A stretch of 48,168 nt of DNA from CAYRFQ01 sp964423615 (lineage in GTDB: Bacteria > Planctomycetota > Planctomycetia > Gemmatales > Gemmataceae): NCBI GenBank assembly GCA_964423615.1, contig CAYRFQ010000051.1:1-48168 (forward strand), in the 5' to 3' direction. Below the pieces are notes generated by a model. That model was not told the origin of the DNA and did not search any database. It worked only from the letters and a program-made list of their open reading frames with translations. The position numbers were made by a program, and so were the translations under genes. The number at the start of each line of letters is the position of its first letter. Position 1 is the stretch's first letter. Positions 8,855 through 17,457 of this stretch are shown here, piece after piece.

Positions 8855-8925
8855 CAGAATCGATCACCCTTTCGAGGCCCAACGACGCCAAACACGACAT
8901 TCATTGGATGGCCTGTAGCACCTGA

Positions 8926-9978
8926 CTATTCTTTCTTCATTACTAATTCTTTCATCGACTCGGCCAGTCCATAACCAATCAACGAATAGACTTTACCGCT
9001 GCCCATGTAGTGGAACGGATAGTTGCTCCCCATGGTTTCCCATTTTTTCTTGGCTTCTGGGCTCGACCATTTGCGGCGGACCCAGTTCTTCTGGAGGAAC
9101 TCGTGGGCGTCTACGTCCCAGTATTTCACGGTCGGAACGAAAGCGACCGTTCCTTTGAACTCGGGAACTTCGGCAACGTCGGCTTGTGCCTTTCGGAAAG
9201 CGAGCATGCGTTTGTTCTTTTTGTTCTCGCCGCCGACGCTTAGTTCGCCGATCACGACTTTCATTTTCGGGACGTTCAAGTCTTTGCGAAGGTCTCGAAT
9301 GAGGTTGGCCAAGTTTTTCGAGTACTCGTCGACGAACGTCTGGTTGATCATATCGTTCCAACCTTGAAACCATGCGAACCCGACGATTTCGTAGCCCTGT
9401 CCCTGATACTGCGGAAAGTGTTGCTTCAGATTTTTTAGAACGTCACGGACCTGGGAGACCATTTCCCGATACGTTTTCCCAACCGCCTCGGGATCTTTTT
9501 GCAAACGTTTGGCGAGCCCTCCTTTGATCTCGAATGTAATCCTTCCAGAACTCGGCGGACGGAAATCGACCGCGACCGAACGACCACCCCATGCCGTCTT
9601 GATGATCAATACCTGGTGATCCTTGTAGTAATCGCCGATGATGGTTCCAAACATCAACATCGGACCAACCTTCTGGTCGTTAGCGCCATAGCCGACCGTG
9701 AGGTTGCCGTACTTCTTACGCTCTGGATAGGCAACCCAGACATCTTTGCGTGTGACCCAAGTTCCATTCTCGTTCTTGATCTTCTTGAGCAAGTGACCGT
9801 ATTTAGGATCTTTACCCAGATGATCAAGTGTGCGAATGTGGGCGTGACCTTGCATGTTCGATTGGCCAGCGAGTAGGAACACTTTGAGGGGACGTTTTTC
9901 TTGGGCATTCGTTTCCGATGCCAGAACAGCTGTGAGAGCAAATGCCCACAGACATAGGAAGGAATAGAGGATTCTCAC
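8926..9978 (-). CDS. Secreted SASA-domain carbohydrate esterase (sialate O-acetylesterase-like)
   Basis: 350 residues starting at a GTG with a weak AAGG upstream. A signal peptide ends near ASETNAQ. The domain opens with KVFLLAGQSNMQG, the GQSNM block I motif of the SASA/DUF303 (CE6-like) family carrying the catalytic serine, and continues with IIKTAWGGRS and GFAWFQGWND, the other conserved SGNH-like blocks. Family members remove O-acetyl groups from sialic acids or xylan; in planctomycetes this protein type is abundant and mostly untested. It converges with the hydrolase at 7858. Confidence 0.85.
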   Translation of the reverse strand: MRILYSFLCLWAFALTAVLASETNAQEKRPLKVFLLAGQSNMQGHAHIRTLDHLGKDPKYGHLLKKIKNENGTWVTRKDVWVAYPERKKYGNLTVGYGANDQKVGPMLMFGTIIGDYYKDHQVLIIKTAWGGRSVAVDFRPPSSGRITFEIKGGLAKRLQKDPEAVGKTYREMVSQVRDVLKNLKQHFPQYQGQGYEIVGFAWFQGWNDMINQTFVDEYSKNLANLIRDLRKDLNVPKMKVVIGELSVGGENKKNKRMLAFRKAQADVAEVPEFKGTVAFVPTVKYWDVDAHEFLQKNWVRRKWSSPEAKKKWETMGSNYPFHYMGSGKVYSLIGYGLAESMKELVMKKE

Positions 9979-10099
9979 GATTGGATGCCTTGTGTAGTTG
10001 CATGTGGGTGGGAGGTATCAAGACCGAAACATGGTGCGATAATAACTAGACATGAGAGGCTTGTCCAATGGAGAGTTAGAGTCGATTTTGGAAATAGAA

Positions 10100-10513
10100 T
10101 TACCTCTGGGAATCGGTTTTCTGTGCTTCGCGTGCTCTTTCCATGAGGACGTCAATCAGGAGTGGATGTCTCCCAAGCGGTTTGCCTAGGACAAACGAAA
10201 CTTCGGAAAATTGACTCGCAAGGTTGTTCCGGATTTCCGTCAGGTCGCTCCGTACATGAACACCTGCGGAAAGGAAATACGGGAGCATCAAAACATGGGC
10301 AGCGCCTTGCTCGACGCACATCTGACCGCCTCGTTCGATGTCTGGGTCGGCGAGTTCGAGGAACGACGCCTGGACAATCGAGTATTCGCCGCGAGCCTTG
10401 ATTTGTTCGGCAACGTGGAACAGATCGGCGTTTGCTTCCGTGTTGCGGCTTCCATGGGCCATCAACAGGAGGGCGGCACGAGCATTGTCAGCTGTGTCGT
10501 GTGATGTTTTCAT
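10100..10513 (-). CDS. CbiX-like chelatase (sirohydrochlorin cobalto/ferrochelatase)
   Basis: 137 residues, the length of small single-domain CbiX proteins. It has the N-terminal LLLMAHGSRN motif, an ELADPDI segment, and LPYFLSAGVHVRSD, where the two histidines are the usual metal-handling residues. CbiX inserts Co2+ or Fe2+ into sirohydrochlorin for cobalamin or siroheme synthesis. No other tetrapyrrole gene is nearby. The AGGAG is only one base from the annotated ATG, so the start is uncertain. Divergent from the kinase at 10605. Confidence 0.85.
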   Translation of the reverse strand: MKTSHDTADNARAALLLMAHGSRNTEANADLFHVAEQIKARGEYSIVQASFLELADPDIERGGQMCVEQGAAHVLMLPYFLSAGVHVRSDLTEIRNNLASQFSEVSFVLGKPLGRHPLLIDVLMERAREAQKTDSQR

Positions 10514-10604
10514 ACTCCTATGTTATGGGAATCTGTCAAGCGATTGGGTATGCTGACATTTCGCAAAAGAGACCCCAGAGCGAATCCGGCAAGGTAGGTG
10601 CTTC

Positions 10605-12218
10605 ATGATTGGCGAACGACTGGGAAAATGGTCGATCTACAAAGAACTCGGGCGTGGCGGGATGGGTCGTGTCTATCTCGGGCAAGAAGAGATGGACGGA
10701 CGTTTAGCTGCGATCAAGGTTTTGTCCGCGGAATTGGCTCAAGAAACCGGCTTTTTGCAAAGGTTCCAACGCGAAATCGAGGCGATCAGTCAACTTGCTC
10801 ATCCCAACATTATCCGGTTCTACGAAGCCGGTCACGAAAACGGGGTCTACTTCTATGCGATGGAGTATGTCGAAGGGCAAAACCTCGAAGAGTTGCTTGA
10901 GGATAAAAAACGCGTAAGTTGGAAGGAAGTTATAGATGTCGCGTTACAACTCTGCATGGCGCTGAAACACGCCCACGACCACGGCATTGTCCACCGTGAT
11001 TTGAAACCCACGAACATTTTGCGAACACCCGAAGGAGCTGTCAAACTCGGCGACTTTGGAATCGCCAAGGTCTTCGCTAGCCAACACTTGACGGCGACGG
11101 GGGGAATCATTGGGACCGCCGAATTCATCTCTCCGGAACAAGCCGCCGGAAAATCGGCTACGAAGAAAAGCGACATGTACTCCCTTGGTGTGGTCCTCTA
11201 CACGTTGCTTATCGGGAAACCACCCTTCGAGGGAAGGACTCCACTCGACCTGCTCCACAAGCACCGGTACGGTCAATTCGACAGACCGAACAAAGTCGTT
11301 CCTGAAATCCCCCATGAACTCGACGAAATCGTCTGTTCGCTGCTGGAAAAAAATCCAGACAAACGTCCCGCAGATGGTTTAGTGCTGGCGAAGCAATTCG
11401 AAAAATTTCGCAACAAGATGTGGCACAAACAACGCCTTACAGACCCCAATGCCCATCGCGACAAAACAATCGTCGAAAACAGCCAACAGCGTGTTTCCAA
11501 GGAGAGCAAAGAAGGTGCAGCGACGATGATGAGTCGGCTCGTTCGAGAAGAACTCGAACGACAAAATCGCGGTGGACCCTTCACACGCTTTCTCAACCAA
11601 CCGGTCGTTCTGGTGATTTGTTTGTTGGCGTGTTTGGGGGTAATCGTGTGGACGTTCTGGCCGTTGACTCAGGAGCAACTCTTTCAACGCGGCTCGGACA
11701 TGATGGAAAAGGGAACCTACTCGGACTGGCAATACGCCTGGACTGAATACTTCGAACCACTCAACGAACGATTTCCCGATCACCCCTATCGAGAAGAAGT
11801 GCAACGCTATCGACGACAAATTGATGCCGAGCGAGCGAGACGGGACAATCCAGTTTCCAATGGAGCGAAGAGGTTCTACCAGAAAGGAGAACATCTTCGC
11901 GAAGTCGGTGACCTGGAAGGTGCCCGCCAAACGTGGCAGAGTTTGGTTGACGTTTTCGAATCGGTCGAGTCGGAACAGGAATGGGTAGACCGGGCACGCG
12001 ATGGATTGTTGGCCGTCGAAAGGGCACAGAACGACGAGGCCCTACGCAAGCCCGTTCGAAAAGCCCTCGCCAACGCTGGGGAGTTTCACGAGAAGGGTGA
12101 AACGCGGAAGGCAATTCGGATTTGGCGCGGGGTCGTGAACCTCTATGCCAACGAACCTCAGTTTGGCGTGATTGTCGGAGAGGCGAAGGAGAAGTTGGCC
12201 GAAGCAGGAGTGAAATAA
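10605..12218 (+). CDS. Transmembrane Ser/Thr protein kinase (PknB type)
   Basis: 537 residues. The kinase domain (about 8-270) is complete: glycine-rich loop GRGGMG (16-21), ATP lysine K38, HRDLKPTN (130-137), DFG (150-152), SPEQAA activation-segment end, and the DxYSLGVVLY helix. A single membrane helix (VVLVICLLACLGVIVWTFW, about 330-350) follows, and the remaining 185 residues are helical and charged, with TPR-like segments predicted outside the cytoplasm. The layout resembles PASTA-less bacterial receptor kinases; ligand and substrates are unknown. The LURP-one-like gene lies 118 nt downstream on the same strand and may share the transcript. Confidence 0.9.
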   Translation: MIGERLGKWSIYKELGRGGMGRVYLGQEEMDGRLAAIKVLSAELAQETGFLQRFQREIEAISQLAHPNIIRFYEAGHENGVYFYAMEYVEGQNLEELLEDKKRVSWKEVIDVALQLCMALKHAHDHGIVHRDLKPTNILRTPEGAVKLGDFGIAKVFASQHLTATGGIIGTAEFISPEQAAGKSATKKSDMYSLGVVLYTLLIGKPPFEGRTPLDLLHKHRYGQFDRPNKVVPEIPHELDEIVCSLLEKNPDKRPADGLVLAKQFEKFRNKMWHKQRLTDPNAHRDKTIVENSQQRVSKESKEGAATMMSRLVREELERQNRGGPFTRFLNQPVVLVICLLACLGVIVWTFWPLTQEQLFQRGSDMMEKGTYSDWQYAWTEYFEPLNERFPDHPYREEVQRYRRQIDAERARRDNPVSNGAKRFYQKGEHLREVGDLEGARQTWQSLVDVFESVESEQEWVDRARDGLLAVERAQNDEALRKPVRKALANAGEFHEKGETRKAIRIWRGVVNLYANEPQFGVIVGEAKEKLAEAGVK

Positions 12219-12336
12219 CTTGAAGACGACGTTGGGAAGTGAGTCGGAACGAGACTTCAATTCCTCTCCAGGGACTGCGACTGATTTGAAATCATATCGA
12301 TTGTCTGACTCCTTGATTGCAAAGCGGGGGAAGCAA

Positions 12337-12828
12337 ATGATCTATCGAATTAAAGAACAATTCTGGTGCTGGGGAGACGACTTCTCGATTACTGACCTGG
12401 AGGGAAATGAACTTTACTTCGTTGACGGCCAGGCCTTCACTTGGGGAGACCAACTGTCCTTCCAAGATGCCGATCGAAATGAGTTGGCCTTCATCAGTCA
12501 ACAGCTCTTGTCGTGGATGCCAAAGTATCAAATTATCATCGACGGCGAAGTGTTCGCCGAAGTCGAAAAAAAGTTCACATGGTTCAACCAAAAATTCAAA
12601 CTGGACGTTCCCGGTCCCAATGACTACACGATCGAAGGTTCCTTTTGGCAGCACGAATTTACGTTCGAGAGAGGCGGAAGGATTGTAGCTCGGGTGAGTA
12701 AAAACTATTGGGGTTGGACCGACAGTTATGGTGTCGACATCGTCGATGGTGAAGATGATGTCGCGATCTTGTGTGCGTGTATTGTCATAGATCAAGTCTT
12801 GCACGACGATGACAAGAAGTCGGACTGA
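12337..12828 (+). CDS. LURP-one-related (LOR) / tubby-like fold protein
   Basis: 163 residues from the ATG at 12337, which has a strong GGGGGAAG just upstream; an in-frame TTG at 12220 would add 39 non-conserved residues. It opens with MIYRIKEQFWCWGDDFSITD and shows repeated beta-hairpins of the type 'x-W-G-D-x-xxxxDxxGNEL', ending with YGVDI, as in the LOR family, which shares the tubby/phospholipid-scramblase barrel. No signal peptide, so cytoplasmic or membrane-associated. LOR proteins have no established bacterial function. The position just behind a receptor kinase suggests a signalling partner or substrate (inference). Confidence 0.75.
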   Translation: MIYRIKEQFWCWGDDFSITDLEGNELYFVDGQAFTWGDQLSFQDADRNELAFISQQLLSWMPKYQIIIDGEVFAEVEKKFTWFNQKFKLDVPGPNDYTIEGSFWQHEFTFERGGRIVARVSKNYWGWTDSYGVDIVDGEDDVAILCACIVIDQVLHDDDKKSD

Positions 12829-12942
12829 CGGAGTTCTTGGTGACGCCGTCGTCCCATCCAACAAACGGCTTGGAGCGCTGATAGGCTCATAGGGCGAAGA
12901 TGCACTGAAACTGGAACGAAATACTCGTCGCAGGAGAAGTGA

Positions 12943-14439
12943 TTATTGCTTGCGATTGTTTGTTGCTCGGCTCTTCTTGCGAATCACAAACCGATATCCC
13001 AGAAAATTCTGCTCGCTTCGATTCGGCCAAACGTTGCGTTGGGCCGAGCGACAATAACTTGGCAAACTCAGGAAACTTCCGCCACGCATGGGGCCGCCGA
13101 TACACCACTCGGCTACATTTCCATACACATCGTGGAGTCCCCACGGATTGGGTTTATAACTTCCAACAATAGAAATGAACGGCGTTCCATCGTTCAACGT
13201 CCTGACAGCATGCTCCGAAAAGATATCTCCTGTGTCATAGAATGATTTGTCGGCCAGGTTAGCGTGTTTGGACAGGTCTTGAACATCACTACCGAAATAA
13301 TACGGTGTCGTCGTTCCGGCTCGAGCAGCGTATTCCCATTCTTGTTCAGTCGGTAGATCGTATTCCCAGTCGTTTGGGAGGCGACCTGCTTTTCGCTCGA
13401 TCTCCGTCAACGTTTTCTTGGCCATTCGTCGGCCATCGTCCAAATGAATCAACGTGATTGGATGATTCTTGGTCTTGCCGAGTAACTTCCCGCGTGGTCG
13501 ATTTCGTAGATTCTCGCGAATCGTGATTTCGTATTTGCTAATCCAAAATCCGTCTTGGAACGTTACCCGCACTTGTTTTTCGTCGGGCATCCGTCCGCTT
13601 TCGGTCGTCGGACTACCCATCGTATAAGTTCCTGGAGGACACCAACAAAAGACCATGCCGCGACCATTGACCCATTCCTCACCGGCCTTGTTGCCCACCG
13701 TAAATTTCGATGGCGGGGCAATCGCCTTGCTTGCTGGACCGGTGAGCGAAGTGACCTGAGGTAACGAACTGCTATGCCAACCCGAAGCTGCACGGAGCCC
13801 AGTGACGAGATTGAGCGACTTATTATTCCAGTTCTTGATGAGGGCCGCAGCAAACGGAGAGAGTCCAGATTTGACGGGAGTGATTACGCTTCCGGGTTTG
13901 GTCGCATATCCCACAAACGCGTTGTCGATGAATTCCTTCGGAGGGGTCAATTGAGCTTGTGGTTGCTGTGGATGTTGATAGCATCCATCCACCAAGATGA
14001 TGGTATTCGTCGCGCCACAACGTTTCTCGCAGAACTCCATCAGTTCTCGAATGCCGTAACCACCATTACCGATGTCGCGATCACTCCGAATTCGTGCATC
14101 CACCGAAACGAAGAAATTATCTGTCTCGTTTCCTCGTCGGATTCCGGGGAGTGCATAACCGCCAAAGTAGAAGAGGGCCGTGCCGCGAGTCGGGGCACTT
14201 TCGGCGAAGCGCTCGATGGTGGCTCGCAGGTTTTTCCGATCCAGATTTTTCGTAACGAGGGTGCGGAAACCGTGCTGTTGCAATGCCTTCTCGACGGCTC
14301 CAACGTCATTCGAGGGAGATGCAAGATTGGCACCTTGGTAATTGCTGTTGGCGATGAGTAGTGCCACGCGGTGTTCGGCGTGTGTACACGTAGACCAACT
14401 TAGCAAAACTCCAACGACGAATAGAAGGCGTTGCGCCAT
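12943..14439 (-). CDS. Secreted caspase-like (C14) domain fused to a SUMF1/FGE domain; predicted pseudo-protease
   Basis: 498 residues from the ATG at 14439 (AGGA 7 nt upstream, then a signal peptide ending near THA); the frame's earlier start adds 22 residues. Residues 23-220 are a caspase/metacaspase fold: RVALLIANSNYQ, ALFYFGGYALPG, and IILVDGCYQHP. The catalytic cysteine aligns with C153, but the dyad histidine of the usual 'YFSGHG' motif is Tyr95. From about 250 on is a formylglycine-generating-enzyme-like domain (GMVFCWCPPGTYTMGS, YDLPTEQEWEYAARAG, NPWGLHDVYGNVAEWC, MRGGSF, GYRFVIRK). In planctomycetes such domains are often non-catalytic modules. With the His replaced, proteolysis is doubtful. 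It lies 84 nt downstream of a DUF1552 gene on the same strand. Confidence 0.85.
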   Translation of the reverse strand: MAQRLLFVVGVLLSWSTCTHAEHRVALLIANSNYQGANLASPSNDVGAVEKALQQHGFRTLVTKNLDRKNLRATIERFAESAPTRGTALFYFGGYALPGIRRGNETDNFFVSVDARIRSDRDIGNGGYGIRELMEFCEKRCGATNTIILVDGCYQHPQQPQAQLTPPKEFIDNAFVGYATKPGSVITPVKSGLSPFAAALIKNWNNKSLNLVTGLRAASGWHSSSLPQVTSLTGPASKAIAPPSKFTVGNKAGEEWVNGRGMVFCWCPPGTYTMGSPTTESGRMPDEKQVRVTFQDGFWISKYEITIRENLRNRPRGKLLGKTKNHPITLIHLDDGRRMAKKTLTEIERKAGRLPNDWEYDLPTEQEWEYAARAGTTTPYYFGSDVQDLSKHANLADKSFYDTGDIFSEHAVRTLNDGTPFISIVGSYKPNPWGLHDVYGNVAEWCIGGPMRGGSFLSLPSYCRSAQRNVWPNRSEQNFLGYRFVIRKKSRATNNRKQ

Positions 14440-14523
14440 GACTCTGTCCTTGCACCGAAAAATGGCAGGGAAGCTAGATATGAGTAAGGGGGCTTTGCCC
14501 ACCACGTCTACCGTTCCCTGGTC

Positions 14524-15912
14524 CTACACCAACAACTCTTCGAGAGGTCCATTCTGATTAATGTCGCGCAGTTCCACATCAGTCAAACCAAATCGTTCGC
14601 GGCGGTCGCCAACAGCATGAAGGAGAGTTGTGTAGAGATTTGCAACGGTCCGATGACCCGTCTGTCCGTACCACGGATACCGCAAATAACGATTACCAGT
14701 ACGGAGTCGTCCTCCCAAATCGCCGATGAGAATGTGCGGCCACTCGTGGGCAACCGGGTGATGACTTTCTCCCGAATCAGACAGATAGACGATCAATGTG
14801 TTGTCCATCATCGTTCGGTTGCCTTCGGGGATGCCTTGGAGCTTACGGACGAACTTGGCCAGTTCTACCATGTGAGCGCGACGAATGCGGGAGTGCAAGT
14901 CGGTCGAATTGTGATTTTGATAACTCCGACCATGCCCGATGCTATGCGAACCGATGAGACCTGCGTTCAGCCCGACCTCAGTGCCGTCGACGCTGACTCC
15001 GGTGGCTCCGTGACCGGCTCCCGAAGAGACAGTGACGACGTTCGTCAATCCTGCAATCAAAACTCCAGCAGCGATGTCGAGTTGGGCTTCGAGTCGGTCG
15101 AAAATGCCCGTTGGTTGGCCAGCTTGCTGGTCGACGGTGCCAACGCTTTGGTCCAGGTGTGGGGCCGCGCGGCGGATTCGGTCGGCTCGTCGAACCAATT
15201 CGCGTTGCCGGTTGCTCATCGACTCGAATGCTTCGACGTAGCGGCCAAGCCGCTCGCGTTCGTTGCTGTTGAGTCGTGTTTGCACGCGGTTGACGTCCTC
15301 ACGCATGAAGTCGAGGAGTTGCGTTCGTGCATCAAAACGAGCCCTGCCTTGCCCTTCTCCGGCGACCGCGAAATACTGTTGATAGGCCAACAACGGATTA
15401 CACTGCGTCGGCATGGCCTGACCTTTTTGCCAAGCCGTCATGTTGTAGACGATCGAGGCTGGACGGTTCTGAACGCCCAAACCAACATGGGGAAAAAGCC
15501 CGCGAGCACGCTTGGCGATGGCTGCGTCAATGGTCTCCCGATACGCTCCACGCGAATCGGGAAAACAACCCAGAGCGGCAAAACCAGAACCGTGACTGCC
15601 GCGAGCGACTCGGTTCGACAAGCCGTGGACGAACGTGATCTTGTCGGCAAACGGTTGGAGCGGATCGATGCTCATCGGAAATCGATGACCCGTCAAACGT
15701 TGGTCTTCGAGTTGCCTTGGTTGTCGTGGCCGTTCGATGCCTTGCGGTTGAATTTGGTCCGGGTAGAGCCCGTTGCCCTGAACGAAGAACACCACACGAA
15801 GCGGACGCGCCGTGTCGTTGGCCGCTTCGAGTTGCTTTAAGAACGTGCTCAGGTACAGCGAACCCGCCCCAAGCGCGGCACCACGAAAGAAAAAGTCTCG
15901 ACGCGAAAACAT
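14524..15912 (-). CDS. DUF1552 family protein, Tat-exported, without its usual cytochrome partner
   Basis: 462 residues; AGGAG 9 nt before the ATG. The N-terminus MFSRRDFFFRGAALGAG is a twin-arginine signal. The rest matches the DUF1552 family (RPLRVVFFVQGNGLYPDQ at the start, NTLIVYLSDSGESHHPVAHEWP, and a C-terminal RTVANLYTTLLHAVGD with homology to the DUF1501-like fold). The family is abundant in planctomycetes and usually lies directly behind a DUF1592/DUF1587 c-type cytochrome gene. No such partner is adjacent here, whereas the second DUF1552 gene (31601) has one. Function unknown; periplasmic. Confidence 0.85.
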   Translation of the reverse strand: MFSRRDFFFRGAALGAGSLYLSTFLKQLEAANDTARPLRVVFFVQGNGLYPDQIQPQGIERPRQPRQLEDQRLTGHRFPMSIDPLQPFADKITFVHGLSNRVARGSHGSGFAALGCFPDSRGAYRETIDAAIAKRARGLFPHVGLGVQNRPASIVYNMTAWQKGQAMPTQCNPLLAYQQYFAVAGEGQGRARFDARTQLLDFMREDVNRVQTRLNSNERERLGRYVEAFESMSNRQRELVRRADRIRRAAPHLDQSVGTVDQQAGQPTGIFDRLEAQLDIAAGVLIAGLTNVVTVSSGAGHGATGVSVDGTEVGLNAGLIGSHSIGHGRSYQNHNSTDLHSRIRRAHMVELAKFVRKLQGIPEGNRTMMDNTLIVYLSDSGESHHPVAHEWPHILIGDLGGRLRTGNRYLRYPWYGQTGHRTVANLYTTLLHAVGDRRERFGLTDVELRDINQNGPLEELLV

Positions 15913-16171
15913 GGCGTTGTCTCCTGACCGAAGGCGGGTATCGTTCGATAAGATTTTGGCGATGGTCTCTTCCCAATCGAAAATCGTTTTCGTTATCTTA
16001 ACATTCTCCGAACTGGGAATCTACGATTTACATGCAGAATTTGCATTTTGCATACAGAAATCTTTCAGCCCAGGTCTTGCGTCCGCTCCACGCGTTCTCC
16101 ATCTTTGTATCCGGTCCTGTTTTCGACTTTGTCCGAATTCGAGTTGCCTGTCACGATGTCCGTTTGGTTGC

Positions 16172-16708
16172 TTAGTTCCGAGAGTTGCTTCCTTGCTGTA
16201 CTCGCCTCGATTCGCTCTCCAACGAGCCTCTCAAACGCGCCTTCTGGCCTCCGCTCAACAAGCCGAACTGTCCCAGAACTCCAGCAAACAGGAGCACGCT
16301 GTAACCAATCGCAAGGAGTTCGATCATTGTTCCAGCCATCCAAAAATAGTGTACATTCAGCGAGTCCGAGGTCCTCAACACTGGGACAGTGTTCATCAAG
16401 AACACGACAAGAGCAACAAGGGTTGTCCCGAGGCCCATCGAAACGAAGGGAACCCAACGCGGAACGCCTGGACGCCAGACGGCCCTGCAAGATCTGCACT
16501 CGCGATTGAACAGAATGGTATTGTCTGGCTCAGGACGAACGAGTTTTACCGACGTGCTGCTGCATCGCGGACAGTGTCTGGCATACGTTTGGCCCAGCCA
16601 TCTCTGGAGCATCGGCTGTTCCAACGATTGTGTTGGATTCGTAGCAGTTGTTTGGTTTGCAGTAGAACCTGCCACAGATGCAATCTTTGTTTCCTCGCGT
16701 CCGCCCAT
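16172..16708 (-). CDS. Zinc-ribbon protein with two transmembrane helices
   Basis: 178 residues if started at the ATG at 16708; no good ribosome-binding site is visible and the frame stays open up to an ATG at 17176 overlapping the stop of the RING-like gene (ATGA), so a longer, translationally coupled form is possible. Visible features: a Ser/Thr-rich N-terminus, a four-cysteine ribbon (CPRC at 46-49, CRSC at 71-74), and two hydrophobic helices (about 86-108 and 122-147) followed by a basic tail. No family recognised. The upstream half of the open frame is low-complexity and may be non-coding or frameshifted. Best seen as the membrane partner of the RING-like protein. Confidence 0.5.
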   Translation of the reverse strand: MGGREETKIASVAGSTANQTTATNPTQSLEQPMLQRWLGQTYARHCPRCSSTSVKLVRPEPDNTILFNRECRSCRAVWRPGVPRWVPFVSMGLGTTLVALVVFLMNTVPVLRTSDSLNVHYFWMAGTMIELLAIGYSVLLFAGVLGQFGLLSGGQKARLRGSLESESRRVQQGSNSRN

Positions 16709-17019
16709 TGCACTCAGGAGTTTGTCCAAGAGACTGTTGAGGTCAACTTGGAAACCGGCGAGGATTCGACAGTTCCATGTGTTTGCTAATTTCCAAGAAA
16801 CCACGTACTGAGGAGACACGTAAGTTGATACGTCTTCTTTGTTGATCAATTTGATCTCGAGAGACCGAAACCAACCTTCAGTTTCAACTCCAACGTTTGC
16901 AATACTCTTGTAGGGACTTGGAGAACAACGCGGTTCATTCCCACTGGCACCTGCAGGTTCGTTTGTCCAAGAATGATTTGTGTACGGACGAGCTCTCTGT
17001 AGCTTAGGAGGGGGAGAAT

Positions 17020-17172
17020 CTAAAAGAACAGGCCCCACATGACCTGGATTCCTTCTGGGAACTCTAGTTGAAAGGGGAGAAGGGTAAGAACGCACGCACC
17101 AAAGAACACAACGACAAACCCTACGACGACTACTGTCCAAAACGTCGAGGATTTGGAACTCTGAATGATCTC
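17020..17172 (-). other. In-frame extension of the RING-like gene encoding a membrane helix, beyond a TGA
   Basis: Directly after the TGA (17173-17175) that ends the RING-like frame, the same frame stays open for 50 codons to TAG (17020-17022). It reads SSKSSTFWT then VVVVGFVVVFFGACVLTLLP, a textbook membrane segment, and has no start codon of its own. This suggests that the original protein was RING, coiled coil, TM and that the TGA is a nonsense mutation, a sequencing error, or a read-through site. Confidence 0.55.
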
Positions 17173-17457
17173 TCATTCGACCGGCTCAAGCTTGGCTGCG
17201 ACTTCGGACCGTTGGAGTTCGAGTTCATCGACTTGTTGTTGGACCTTTTGTACCGCGCGAAACTCACGAACATTTTGGGCCGACGGAAGGTCCGGATCTC
17301 CTCCACAATTCCAGCAAGTGCCCGGCACCTTTGGCCCCATTTCCTCGAGGCAATGGTTGTGGATGGGGTTTCCACAATCAACGCAAAACGCCCCGTCGAG
17401 AGTTGATCCGACAGGGATTTTACACCGAACACAGGAGAGTCCCGCTGACTGCGGCAT
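17173..17457 (-). CDS. Small RING-like zinc-finger protein with coiled coil
   Basis: 94 residues from the ATG at 17457 (weak ribosome-binding site; the frame is open further upstream). It shows C9-x2-C12, C25-x2-C28, H33/H35-C36, C48-x2-C51, an eight-ligand spacing compatible with a cross-brace and close to the prokaryotic RING family 1. Residues 62-90 (FRAVQKVQQQVDELELQRSE) form a charged coiled coil. In eukaryotes RING domains recruit ubiquitin-conjugating E2s; bacterial versions are described mainly from comparative genomics and have no settled role. No E1, E2 or ubiquitin-like gene is in this window. The stop overlaps the ATG of the zinc-ribbon/TM frame (ATGA), implying coupling. Confidence 0.6.
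   Translation of the reverse strand: MPQSAGLSCVRCKIPVGSTLDGAFCVDCGNPIHNHCLEEMGPKVPGTCWNCGGDPDLPSAQNVREFRAVQKVQQQVDELELQRSEVAAKLEPVE

Noticed and set aside
14617..15840. 407-codon plus-strand frame opposite the DUF1552 gene
   Set aside because: It is antisense to a clear Tat-exported DUF1552 protein and has no domain or ribosome-binding site.
15812..16789. 325-codon plus-strand frame
   Set aside because: Cys/Ser/Arg-rich composition typical of antisense frames; it overlaps the DUF1552 start and the zinc-ribbon gene.
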